Shown here in pieces: positions 1 to 10,444 of a DNA stretch of 64,000 nt. The position numbers were made by a program, and so were the translations under genes. The stretch lies in NCBI GenBank assembly GCA_030248215.1, contig JASANG010002097.1, positions 1-64,000 of the forward strand, written 5' to 3'. Under the pieces are notes generated by a model. The model did no database searches. It saw nothing but the letters and a program-made list of their open reading frames with translations, and was not told where the DNA came from. Positions within the stretch are counted from its first letter, which is position 1; the number at the start of each line of letters is the position of its first letter. Source of the stretch: Enoplolaimus lenunculus (lineage: Eukaryota; Nematoda; Enoplea; Enoplida; Thoracostomopsidae).

Positions 1-107
1 TAAGAGTATTAATTGGCTAATGAGTGCTCGGAGAACATATGGTAGAAACGGTATAAATATTTCGATTTGCATCGTAATTTTTTCGCAGACTACGACGTAT
101 CCACTGT

Positions 108-1014
108 TTAACCCTCAACGGCCCGGCAAAATTTTCACCTTAATCAGCCCAACGGTCTACATATGTAGACAACACAACTAGCGTTAGTTTTGGCTTATCT
201 CAGGGTGCTCTCCTCCTTTAACTGGCTCGAGACAGTCAGAACTAGTGTTCTGGTGGAGTTCCACCCGCTCCCCGTCCAGGCTCCCACTGCGGGCGCGTTG
301 TAATCACAACTTGTGACCTGACATTTGGTCGGTTTACCAGATGTAGAAGGTTCGTTTCGCTTTTGAGGCAGCCCGTAAGCCATAAATGAATCCTTTGATT
401 TTGCGTAAATTTTTTCACTACTGTAACGTTTGGTCATATTGTCTTGCGCTAGTTGTTCGGCTACTTTTTTCATGAAAACATTGCGTGACTTTTGATATCC
501 GTTCAGTTTCACGACAATGAATACGTTGTGCAACGCAATATCAATCATATTGAAAACGCAGACTAGAGATAACGATTCGTTTTGCGTTTGCAGGTAAAAT
601 CATCAATGCAAGAGTCCATTTCATCAACCCCGCCTTTTCCCAAATTATAATCCAAGATAACTGCTGGTTTTTTGTCCTCTCTGCTGGTGCAAACTTCGTT
701 TTTCACATGAACTGAACTTAGTAATAGCACATTTTTATTTTCTTTGGACAATAAGACGCCAACATTATGCGGTTATTGTGGTCCCATAAAAATCGGGTGC
801 TATAGACCTCTTGTTCTTTTGTTGACTTTAGCACCGGAGGTACGCTGCGGCGATTTGCCATTATTGTGCCTGTGCACGTTAGCCCACTTTGTAATAGGTC
901 CACAGCCAATTCATGGGATGTGAAATAGCGGTCCATGAAAATGTTTCGCTGAGTGTTACAGTATGGTTGAATAAGATCCATTACGATGCGTTTAGCAAGC
1001 GCTAGAATCGACAA
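108..1014 (-). mobile_element. piggyBac-type DNA transposon, C-terminal half of a broken transposase
   Basis: Three minus-strand frames (718-1014, 563-751, 195-548) carry consecutive parts of a piggyBac transposase (DDE_Tnp_1_7 family). The first has FMDRYFTSHELAVDLLQSG, which contains one catalytic Asp. The second has ILDYNLGKGGVDEMD and CKRKTNRY, matching the conserved block with another catalytic Asp. The third begins IALHNVFIVVKLN. About 270 codons remain of the usual ~550-600; the N-terminal part is missing beyond 1014. Two frame changes separate the pieces, near 720-750 and 550-563, so no active enzyme is made. TTAA at 108-111 followed by CCCTCAACGG fits the TTAA target site and CCC start of piggyBac ends. 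The matching other end was not found. The family call is firm; the exact element boundary is inferred. Confidence 0.8.
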
Positions 1015-1557
1015 CCACCGAACAACTCCAAATACAACCCCAAGACCCCGTTAACACATTCCCAGAATCCCCGATATTTCCCTGGTACTGCCCGAAGGCT
1101 CCGCGCTATGCGCTCCGTTTATTGAACTCCTATTCACCAGTGCACCCTAGGTCCACATACAGCTACCGTGACTACTATTCCAGTTAATTCCTATCTGTGC
1201 AAGTCTCCCGGTACCGCTATACAAAGCAACTCCGATCACAACAATAATCCAAACACGCAAGCCAATCGGAAAATCCGTAAATTCCAAATGTAACTAATAA
1301 TGACTATGAAGGCTGGCTACCCCAGCCCCATGTTGAGTCGATTTGCATATTTTTGGGTGTTCCGAGAGTCTCAGACACCATAGGGACACCACAACCCAAC
1401 ATTACAATAATACACACAACAACAACAAAATGTCAGCCCCCCAAACCCTAGCTATGCCCTCTTGGCACTTAAGCCTGACAACAATAATTAAATGGCCACG
1501 CAGGGCCTCTGATACCGTTACCTTGCTGACGCAGCCGCCATGCATAGATTATACTAT
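1015..1557. other. No recognised gene; relatively C-rich stretch
   Basis: This sequence is noticeably less AT-rich than its surroundings and holds short open stretches on the plus strand, none with a recognisable motif. It lies where the N-terminal half of the piggyBac transposase should be, so it is probably another inserted or rearranged fragment. Origin unknown. Confidence 0.4.
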
Positions 1558-2262
1558 TTTTACGCCGTTTATGCGGCGTTCGCGTTATAACTGGGGCAGC
1601 TTGGAACACGTTTTGTCCAAGTTGATTCGACGTCAACATAAAATTTTGTGATCCGAATAGCGGTTATGTAGACAAAATGTGAATGTCATATGGCATTGGC
1701 TTACAAATCACTGATGTCAAGCGATCATCGTATACAAATAACCATTTGTCATATGATGCTGCGGGACATTTATGCGAATGTCATATGATATTCCAAAATT
1801 CTACTAAATATCATATGATATATACAGGACAATGGAATTTGTGCACGCTAAATAAAACAGTAAAAAGTCGGATAATGCAGCATTAAATGATTTCGCAATT
1901 TGAATTAGCTTCTATGTTCTGTTTCTCGCTAAGTTTTTCCCAAAATATATTCCTAAGTACAAATAATTCAAATTTGAAATTTTTGTATCATATGACATTC
2001 TATAGGACAATCAAGCTAGTTTACCACAACTTTGCAGAAATTTTCAAACATATCATATGATACTCGCAGACAATATTTGGAATATCATATGATATTGCAG
2101 CACAAGCAGTAGATGTCACATCAGGATAGCAGACAATTCAAATTTTTTGAATCTCATAGCGGATAAACGGTCAGGCAAAATGTTACCAGCTTTAATCATA
2201 GGGACAAATCGTGTTCCAGGCTGCCCCAGTTATAACGTGAACCCCGCATTAGCAACGCTTAA
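1558..2262. mobile_element. Non-autonomous element with ~40-bp terminal inverted repeats and CATATG palindrome cluster
   Basis: The sequence at 1578-1618 (containing GTTATAACTGGGGCAGC) returns in reverse complement at 2201-2242 (GCTGCCCCAGTTATAAC), with few mismatches over ~40 bp. Weaker similarity continues outward to about 1558 and 2262. Between the arms there is no coding potential, but a palindromic motif close to TATCATATGATA occurs about seven times between 1688 and 2090. The right outer end reads into CTTAA, so a TTAA target (piggyBac type) is possible, but the left side has no matching TTAA. Confidence 0.6.
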
Positions 2263-2380
2263 TATCATAGAACGCTTGAGCTATTGACCATGTTAGAATA
2301 TGTGAAATCATGATGAAAATTCTGTGTAATAATGATAAAAATTAGCTCGCGGCACCGAAGCAAAAATCTGATTATGTTGC

Positions 2381-3061
2381 AGGGACAGACTCGTTGGATC
2401 GCGTTGACAGCAAAGATACAATAAAACACAGATTAATACAGAATGACAGCAATGACGTGTTTGAACTTAAAAACGTTTCTAAAGTAACACGTTCACTTGA
2501 AAGCACAAATCTAAACGATTCTTTGGCAGATAACCACTCGGCGAATGTGGTAGAAATTGAATTTGACGTGAACCGATGTAGCGCAACTGACGAATATCTA
2601 GTTGAAATGATACTACATGGTCGTTTTGTTCAATCAGTCATAAATGCAAACCTGATACTGGATATAGTAATGAAAATGATTCAAGAACTTTGGCACCGGA
2701 TGAAGTGGATAATAAAGTTGACAAATCTTTGCGTAATCATGCACGTCGACGAACATTTAATGAGCAGTTTCGAAGTGCAACAGGTGTGGCCAATTCTGGA
2801 TCAAGTGTGAAATCTGGATCACAAAATTCGTGTGGTTCATCAATGTCGCTTATGCCTGGTAGTACTGGAGGTCGACGACAATCTTCCTTTCATGTCGGCG
2901 GAAGAAATCGTACCGGAACATCAGCTTCGTTACGCCGTTCGCTTACTTCGTTACGATCGACTGAAACAGCGACGCGGGCTTCACTTCGTAGTGGGGATTT
3001 GCCGAGTCAGTTGTTGACTGCGTCGCATACTTCGCTTCCGTTTTCGGAGCCTAACATGTAG
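2381..3061 (+). pseudogene. Unrecognised terminal-exon-like reading frame with one frame change
   Basis: A good 3' splice site (tatgttgcag) at ~2380 is followed by an open frame running to 2810 (begins TDSLDRVDSKDTIKHRL). A second frame, open from 2606, runs to a TAG at 3059-3061 and contains LAPDEVDNKVDKSL and NHARRRTFNEQF. It ends in a Ser/Arg/Thr-rich tail with ASLRRSLTSLRSTETATRAS and the final residues SEPNM. The overlap at 2606-2700 suggests one frame shift (true lesion or read error) joining them into a ~225-residue tail. The low-complexity Ser/Arg composition resembles a cytoplasmic protein tail or a phosphorylated disordered region. I recognise no family. It could be the last exon of a gene lying left of the window, or a retrocopy. 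Confidence 0.35.
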
Positions 3062-3065
3062 GTTA

Positions 3066-3235
3066 TTTGCATGATGGAACCGGAATTACATTTTACCAGA
3101 ATCGGAATTTTACATGCCACCAAAATTTCATTGTAATTTTTTGCTGTATTATTGCTGAAATAACGTTACTTGAAGATATGTGTTTATTTTACTTAATTTG
3201 CGATATTTTAGATTTTTTGTTATGCACGGAAGCGA
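3066..3235. repeat. Fragment of the CCGGAA hAT-like MITE family
   Basis: ATGGAACCGGAATTACATTTTACC and following bases align with the start of the complete copy at 19312-19682, through to the part reading gattttcg/gaagtgaaatc. The second half is missing because the copy stops at the left end of the large inverted repeat at 3236, as if that repeat cut through it. Confidence 0.55.
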
Positions 3236-3785
3236 AATCATAGGAACACGGTAGTGTTTCCTATATATGTTTCGTGTAACATCGTTTTAGCAACAAAAAA
3301 GCTAAAGTGCCGCTCAAAAGCCCCCTCTTTCCTCCTAAAAAAGACAGACGCCCCATTTGAATTCCCCTTTCCCCGAAAAAAAAAAAAACAAAACAAAAAA
3401 AAACTTTCTCAAAACAAGAACCATTTAACAGTTACCTCGTCGGGCACTGGAACGCGTCTAAACGATCGTCTGTATTCTGAAATGAGGACATAGCAGCTAA
3501 CAACATTTACCGACAGACTTTAAAACTAACGAAATCTGGCACTTGCAGATTTGTAAACTTATAACTAGGTAATAAAGCAAATTTCAAACCAAAACCTTAC
3601 TAAATTGTAAAGTTTAACATTTCCTGTTTCACACAGGTTAATAATTTCACACATATATTAGAATATGTGTTCTGGCGGTAGGTGTCGTTAGTCATTATTA
3701 AACTAAAAATATTTTATTTCCAACTAGGAAATTTCTCAGTAGCAACAACACATTTTACATAGCTAGTAGAAATCTTCACGTTTGT

Positions 3786-5530
3786 CAGTCTAGGTAGGAA
3801 CCAAGCAGCTAGAAAAGCAGGCTAGAGCAGGGATCGAACTCTCAGCCTATGTATGGATCCTTAAGCGAGCACTCTACCATTGCGCTACGTAGCCCGCCTC
3901 TCTAACTACCTTTTTCGTCGACTATATGTCGACTGTACAACACTGTCAGTCTAGGTAGGAACTGGGACATCAGACCTTTTTTTAACTAAGCAGCTGGAAA
4001 AGCGGGCTAGAGCGGGGATCGAACTCTCAGCCTATGGAACCTTAAGCGAGCACTCTACCACTGCGCCACGTAGCCCGCCTGTCCAACTACCATTTTCAGC
4101 GACTATATTTGTCGACCGTATGCCGCCAGCTAGCATACAAACAGTGCACTGCACTATACTGCATGTGCACATAACGGACAAGCATGTCTCACATGCTTAC
4201 ATGCCCTTATTTTCAACAAGGTCGTCCCTTCACCGTCCATCCTATTTTCGACTGGATACCGTGCTCATAGCGCGGCAATTTGCCATTGCGCTCACGGCGT
4301 AGCCCCCATGTCAGTCTAGGTAGGAACCGGGACATCAAACCTTTCAACTAAGCAGCTGGAAAAGCGGGCTAGAGCGGGGATCGAACTCTCAGCCTATGGA
4401 TCCTTAAGCGAGCACTCTACCACTGCGCCACGTAGCCCGCCTGTCCAACTACCATTTTCAGCGACTATATTTGTCGACCGTATGCTGCCAGCTAGCATAC
4501 AAACAGTGCATTGCACTATACTGCATGTGCACATAACGGACAAGCATGTCTCACATGCTTACATGCCCTTATTTTCAACAAGGTCGTCCCTTCACCGTCC
4601 ATTCTATTTTCGACTGGATACCGTGCTCATAGCGCGGCAATTTGCCATTGCGCTCACGGCGTAGCCCCCATGTCAGTCTTGGTAGGAACCGGGACATCAA
4701 ACCTTTCAACTAAGCAGCTGGAAAAGCGGGCTACAGCGGCGATCGAACTCTCAGCCTATGGATCCTTAAGCGAGCACTCTACCACTGCGCCACGCAACCC
4801 GCCTCTCCAACTGCCTTTTTCGTCGACTATATCTGTCGACCGTACACCACAATGTGCACTGCATTTATTGCATATGCACAAGGACAAGTATGACTCACAT
4901 ACTTACATGCCCTTATTTTCAACAAGGTCGTCCCTTGACCGTCCATCCTATTTTCGACTGGATACCGTGTTCATATCGCGGCAGTTTACCATTGCTCTCA
5001 CGGCGTAGCCCCCATGTCAGTCTAGGTATCAACTGGGACATCAGACCTTTTTTTAACTAAGCAGCTGGAAAAGCGGGCTAGAGCGGGGATCGAACTCTCA
5101 GCCTATGGAACCTTAAGCGAGCACTCTACCACTGCGCCACGTAGCCCGCCTGTCCAACTACCATTTTCAGCGACTATATTTGTCGACCGTATGCTGCCAG
5201 CTAGCATACAAACAGTGCACTGCACTATACTGCATGTGCACATAACGGACAAGCATGTCTCACATGCTTACATGCCCTTATTTTCAACAAGGTCGTCCCT
5301 TCACCGTCCATCCTATTTTCGACTGGATACCGTGCTCATAACGCGGCAATTTGCCATTGCGCTCACGGCGTAGCCCCCATGTCAGTCTAGGTAGGAACCG
5401 GGACATCAAACTTTTCAACTAAGCAGCTGGAAAAGCGGGCTAGAGCGGGGATCGAACTCTCAGCCTATGGATCCTTAAGCGAGCACTCTACCACTGCGCC
5501 ACGCAGCCCGCCTCTCCAACTGCCTTTTTC
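3786..5530 (-). repeat. Tandem array of ~360-bp units, each with a tRNA-like sequence
   Basis: Unit boundaries are marked by CAGTCTAGGTAGGAAC at about 3786, 3946, 4312, 4673, 5017 and 5382, the later ones 344-366 bp apart. Minus-strand tRNA-like segments lie at 3817-3897, 4002-4078, 4364-4440, 4726-4802, 5073-5149 and 5435-5511. Each begins GCGGGCT and most end AGCCCGC, with an A-box-like GTAGCGCAATGGTAGAGTG and a B box (GAGTTCGATCC). Acceptor-like ends pair over 7 bp, but the T-arm and anticodon arm are irregular, so these are tRNA-derived SINE heads rather than functional tRNAs. A second, weaker tRNA-like segment (GGGGCTACGCCGTGAGCGCAATGGC) sits near 4262-4310 and recurs in later units. Confidence 0.75.
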
Positions 5531-5695
5531 GTCGACTTTATCTGTCGACCGTACACCACAATGTGCACTGCATTTATTGCATATGCACAAGAACAAGTAT
5601 GACTCACATACTTACAACGTTCATGTATCGCATCTCCGTAGACCTGCATGTCAGAACTGCACAATCGAGACAATCCCTTTCGTCGAAGTCCGGCG

Positions 5696-5845
5696 AATAT
5701 ACTTGGTTTTCGCATTCATTTTTCTGAAACATGGCTACGCCAAGAATCGAACCTCGGACCTCTCGCTCGCGAGCCAAGCGCGCTGCCCATTACACCACGC
5801 GGCCGATAATTTTTCTCTAGCGCTATATGTTCAAGTGAATGCATG
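5696..5845 (-). mobile_element. 150-bp insertion with a tRNA-like sequence, present only in the left arm
   Basis: In the right arm the bases cgaagtccggcg are followed directly by tatcttaac (near 9160-9175). In the left arm the same two sequences are separated by 5696-5845. The insert is absent from the partner arm, so it was added after the inverted duplication, or lost from the right arm. It carries the tRNA-like segment listed at 5733-5804 and looks like a tRNA-derived SINE. Confidence 0.6.
5733..5804 (-). tRNA. Nearly complete 72-nt tRNA-like gene, anticodon position CGC
   Basis: On the minus strand this 72-nt segment starts GGCCGCGTGGTGTAATGG and ends CGTAGCC. The acceptor arm pairs in six of seven positions. 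The D stem GTGT/GCGC pairs with G-T wobbles. The anticodon stem pairs four of five around loop CTCGCGA, giving anticodon CGC (Ala by position). The T loop is TTCGATT with most T-stem pairs kept. The A box and the B box (GGTTCGATTC) are intact, so RNA polymerase III transcription is possible. Its position inside a 150-bp arm-specific insertion makes a SINE head or tRNA pseudogene more likely than a working gene. Confidence 0.45.
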
Positions 5846-6514
5846 TATCTTAACATTGCATGCGGTATGCATATAAGGATCTACACCACGTATACCAACA
5901 AGTATGATCTGTGTTTTATGTACCCTGCTGCTTACATCATATCCACCGAGCTCAATTCTTATGTCACTTTATTCTAAGTAGGATCTAATAATAGTGTACG
6001 GTTGCATTTTGAAGAACAGTTTTTTAAGATATTGAATAAAAGTAATCAATGTTTAACGCATATACTGTTCGAGTTCAACACTGGCCATAATATTGAAAAC
6101 TGTATCACATTGAAGTCAAATATTGTAATGGAAAGCCCAATGGTATAAAAATTCTTTTTCATTCGACAAAATTGTTTCGAAATTTATGTAGAATATACAG
6201 TAACTTGTTCTAATTTATAGTCAATAACGTCTGCACAAGCACTATTATCTATTCGGTCGTTTGTACTTTATAAACAATGTTAAGGTTATATACGTAAATA
6301 TATTTACAAAATTCTCCTGTGTTCAATAAGCCTCCGTGTTCGATGTGAAACCTGTTCTATATGAAACCGTAACATGGGCGATACAAGGTTGGTATTATAT
6401 ATAGATATCAGACTCACACATGTACTATATAGATAGATATATAACTATATATGCAAATATAGAAATATATGTTATATATTTCACGCCGTTACGTTATAAT
6501 TGTTATACTAATAT

Positions 6515-8490
6515 AAAGCAAAAATTAGTAAAATTTATATACAATGGAGTAAAAAATATTGTAAATCAACAGATATTTCACTGTAATCGGCTTTGCACTC
6601 ATTTACCGAAAAATCAACGCGCCAAAATTTGGAATCAAAATTTCAAAATTTCACAAGATGAAAGGTTTTGAGCAATTGAGAACCGATTATGAGCCGAAAT
6701 CGAAAAAAACGTATGAAAATAGTCTTACGACGTTCGACATTAGTATAAGAATGTGTTCTTTTACCGATTATTCTGGCATATAACAAATTCGAGTCTAAAT
6801 TTTCGCCATTAAAATATCAAATTTTTATAAATGAACTTATTTTTAGTATTTATTTGATAATAAAAGCTAAAATTAGTAAAATTTATATGCAATGGAGTAA
6901 AAAATATTGTAAATCAACAGATATTTCACTGCAATCGGTTTTGCACTCATTTACCGAAAAATGAACGCTCCAAAATTTGTAATCAAAATTTCAAAATTTA
7001 ACAAGATGAAATGTTTTGAGCAATTGAGAACCGATTATGAGCCGAAATCGAAAAATACGTATGAAACTAGTCTTACGACGTTTGACAGTAGTATAAGAAT
7101 GTGTTCTTTTACCGCTTATTCTGGAATATGACAAATTCGATTCAAAATTTTCGCCATTAAAATATCATATTTCTATAAATGAACTTATTTTTAGTATTCA
7201 TTTGATAATATAAGCTAAAATTAATAAAATTTATATGCAATGGAGTAAAAAATATTGTAAATCAACAGATATTTCACTGTAATCGGCTTTGCACTCATTT
7301 ACCGAAAAATCAACGCGCCAAAATTTGGAATCAAAATTTCAAAATTTCACAAGATGAAAGGTTTTGAGCAATTGAGAACCGATTATGAGCCGAAATCGAA
7401 AAAAACGTATGAAAATAGTCTTACGACGTTCGACATTAGTATAAGAATGTGTTCTTTTACCGATTATTCTGGCATATAACAAATTCGAGTCTAATTTGCT
7501 TAAACATAACATAATAAAAAAAGCAAAAAAAAAAAAAAATTTGTTTCCTATGACATCACAAATGTTTCGCCATTAAAATATCAAATTTCTATAAATGAAC
7601 TTATTTTTAGTATTTATTTGATAATAAAAGCTAAAATTAGTAAAATTTATACATTCAAAAAAATCTTTGTTGCACTTTTTTCATTAAGCGTTTCCAGTTT
7701 TTCGAGCAAATGAGTGCAAAGCCGACAACTTTGAAATATCTGTTGATTTACAATATTTTTTACTCCACTGAGTATAAATTTTACTAATTTTAGCTTAAAT
7801 TATCAAATGAATACTAAAAATAAGTTCATTTATAGAAATATGATATTTTAATGGCGAAAATTTAGACTCGAATTTGTTATATTCCAGAATAATCGGTGAA
7901 AAACACATTTTTATACTAATGTCAAACGTCGTAAGACTATTTTCATACGTTTTTTTCGATTTCGGCTCATAATGGGTTCTCAATTGCTCAAAACCTTTCA
8001 TCTTGTGAAATTTTGAAATTTTGATTCCAAATTTTGGCGCGTTGATTTTTCGGTAAATGAGTGCAAAACCGATTGCAGTGAAATATCTGTTGATTTACAA
8101 TATTTTTTACTCCACTGCATATAAATTTTACTAATTTTAGCTTTTATTATCAAATGAATACTAAAAATAAGTTCATTTATAGAAATATGATATTTTAATG
8201 GCGAAAATTTTGAATCGAATTTGTCATATTCCAGAATAAGCGGTAAAAGAACACATTCTTATACTAATGTCAAACGTCGTAAGACTATTTTCATACGTAT
8301 TTTTCGATTTCGGCTCATAATGGGTTCTGAATTGCTCAAAACCTATCATATTGTGAAATTTTGAAATTTTGATTCCAAATTTTGGCGCGTTGATTTTTCG
8401 GTAAATGAGTGCAAAGTCGATTACAGTGAAATATCTGTTGATTTACAATATTTTTTACTCCATTGTATATAAATTTTACTAATTTTTGCT
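6515..8490. repeat. Core of the inverted repeat: ~340-bp modules, three per side, facing each other
   Basis: On the left, modules starting near 6515, 6857 and 7210 repeat AAATTTATATGCAATGGAG, a CAACAGATATTTCACTG block and a CGAAAAATCAACGCG block in direct order. On the right, modules ending near 7795, 8145 and 8485 repeat the same in reverse complement. The axis lies at 7650-7705. A 65-bp A-rich segment (7500-7565) interrupts the third left module only. Short open frames here (6420-6671 plus; 8336-8587 minus) are near-identical mirror images and carry no protein signal. Confidence 0.8.
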
Positions 8491-9344
8491 TTATATTAGT
8501 ATAACAATTATAACGTAACGGCGTGAAATATATAACATATATTTCTATATTTGCATATATAGTTATATATCTATCTATATAGTACATGTGTGAGTCTGAT
8601 ATCTATATATAATACCAACCTTGTATCGCCCATGTTACGGTTTCATATAGAACAGGTTTCACATCGAACACGGAGGCTTATTGAACACAAGGAGAATTTT
8701 GTAAATATATTTACGTATATAACCTTAACATTGTTTATAAAGTACAAACGACCGAATAGATAATAGTGCTTGTGCAGACGTTATTGACTATAAATTAGAA
8801 GAAGTTACTGTATATTCTACATAAATTTCGAAGCAATTTTGTCGAATGAAAAAGAATTTTTATACCATTGGGCTTTCTATTACAATATTTGACTTCAATG
8901 TGATACAGTTTTCAATATTATGGCCAGTGTTGAACTCGAACAGTATATGCGTTAAACATTGATTACTTTTATTCAATATCTTAAAAACCTGTCCTTCAAA
9001 ATGCAACCGTACACTATTATTAGATCCTACTTAGAATAAAGTGACATTAGAATTGATCTCGGTGGATATGATGTAAGCAGCAGGGTACATAAAACACAGA
9101 TCATACTTGTTGGTATACGTGGTGTAGATCCTTATATGCATACCGCATGCAATGTTAAGATACGCCGGACTTCGAGGAAAGGGATTGTCTCGATTGTGCA
9201 GTTCTGACATGCAGGTCCACGGAGATGCGATACATGAACGTTGTAAGCATGTGAGACATGCTTGTCCTGGTGCATATGCAATAAATGCATTGCACATTGT
9301 GTTGTACAGTCGACATATAGTCGACGAAAAAGGCAGTTGGAGAG

Positions 9345-9425
9345 GCGGGCTACGTAGCGCAATGGTAGAGTGCTCGCTTAAGGATCCATACATAGGCTGA
9401 GAGTTCGATCCCCGCTCTAGCACGC
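9345..9425 (+). repeat. tRNA-like unit, right arm copy 1
   Basis: This is the mirror of the left-arm units: GCGGGCTACGTAGCGCAATG, a TGCTCGCTTAAGGATCC middle, a B box GAGTTCGATCC and an end reading AGCACGC. It carries four extra bases (cata) in the variable region that only the outermost left copy (3817-3897) also hints at, so it pairs best with that copy. Confidence 0.65.
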
Positions 9426-9689
9426 TTTTCCAGCTGCTTAGTCGAAGGTCTGAAGTCCCGGTTCCTACCTAGACTGACATGGGGGCTACGCCGTGAGCGC
9501 AATGGCAAACTGCCGCGCTATGATCACTGTATTCAGTCGAAAATAGGATGGACGGTCAAGGGACGACCTTGTTAAAAATAAGGGCATGTAAGCATGTGAG
9601 ACATGCTTGTCCTGGTGCATATGCAATAAATGCATTGCACATTGTGTTGTACAGTCGACATATAGTCGACGAAAAAGGCAGTTGGAGAG

Positions 9690-9770
9690 GCGGGCTACGT
9701 AGCGCAATGGTAGAGTGCTCGCTTAAGGATCCATACATACGCTGAGAGTTCGATCCCAGCTCTAGCCCGC
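9690..9770 (+). repeat. tRNA-like unit, right arm copy 2
   Basis: Same unit as 9345-9425 but with intact GCGGGCT and AGCCCGC ends. It lies about 345 bp from the first, matching the unit length of the left array. Only two copies are present here against six on the left, so the array expanded on one arm after duplication or contracted on the other. Confidence 0.65.
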
Positions 9771-10252
9771 TTTTCCAGCTGCTTGGTTCCTGCCTAGACT
9801 GACAAACGTGAAGATTTCTACTAGCTATGTAAAATTCGTTGTTGCTACTGAGCATTTTCCCACTTGGAAATAAAATATTTTTAGTTTAATAATGACTAAC
9901 GACATCTACCGCCAGAACACATATTCTAACATATGTGTGAAATTGTTAAACGTGTGTGAAACAGGAAATGTTAAACTTTACAATTTAGTAAGGTTTTGGT
10001 TTGAAATTTGCTTTATTACCTATGTATAAGTTTTCAAATCTGCAAGTGCCAGATTTCGTTAGTTTTAAAGTCTGTCGGTAAATGTTGTTAGCTGCTATGT
10101 CCTCATTTCAGAATACAGACGATCGTTTAGACGCGTTCGAGTGCCCGGCGAGGTAACTGTTAAATGGTTCTTGCAACCTTAGGTATGAAAATCACAAATG
10201 TTTCGAGAAAAGTAATTTATTTAGTCTAAATTAGCAATTTAAATATTCGATT

Positions 10253-10319
10253 TCACGAGCAGTACATGAGTGAACTTCCCAAAAAAATTGCTAGCTGGGC
10301 ACTGTTCAAGTTGTACTTA
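10253..10319 (-). CDS. Possible RhoGAP C-terminal exon inside the right arm
   Basis: Minus strand: a 3' splice site (cttctgtaattag) is followed by T plus 21 codons, KYNLNSAQLAIFLGSSLMYC then S, and TGA. NLNSAQLAIFLGSSL matches the end of the RhoGAP fold, where ARHGAP17 relatives have MTPSNIAIVLGPNLL. Strand and order agree with the BAR-RhoGAP gene whose exon 10 is at 11690-11810, but the middle of the domain (the LRELPEPL region, ~70 residues) is not found between them. The left arm has a different C/A-rich segment (about 3312-3420) at this spot, so this exon-like piece is unique to the right arm. It could be a decayed or displaced host exon. Confidence 0.45.
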
Positions 10320-10444
10320 CTAATTACAGAAGCAAACGAACTGGAGGACTCTTTGAGCGGCACAACTTTAGCAACCATTTTTATGTTGACTAAAATGATG
10401 TTACACGAAACATATATAGGAAACACTACCGTGTTCCTATGATT

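Larger units (their letters stand above)
3236..10444. repeat. Giant imperfect inverted repeat (foldback-like), ~7.2 kb
   Basis: The left end ATCATAGGAACACGGTAGTG returns at the right end as CACTACCGTGTTCCTATGAT. Matching continues inward almost without interruption: the CGATCGTCTGTATTCTG block (3464; 10110), the GTAAAGTTTAACATTTCCTG block (3608; 9965), tRNA-like units, the GCATGCGGTATGCAT block (5858; 9142) and the module core. The axis is near 7660. The left arm is about 1.6 kb longer because its tRNA-like unit is tandemly multiplied. No transposase or other enzyme is encoded. There is no clear target-site duplication: the flanking AATCAT/ATGATT is part of the inverted match. It could be a foldback or TIR element without coding capacity, or an inverted segmental duplication of host DNA. 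Internal differences between the arms favour considerable age. Confidence 0.85.

Noticed and set aside
4120-5373. Near-identical ~60-codon frames at 4120, 4482 and 5191 and a 165-codon frame at 4511
   Set aside because: They are the same segment of the tandem tRNA-like unit repeated; openness follows from repetition, with no protein features.
6420-6671. 83-codon frame, and its near-identical mirror at 8336-8587
   Set aside because: The two are the same DNA in the opposite arms of the inverted repeat; composition is AT-driven and no motif is present.
9031-9855. Overlapping frames of 65-130 codons on both strands
   Set aside because: They lie over the right-arm tRNA-like units and mirror the left-arm frames; non-coding repeat.
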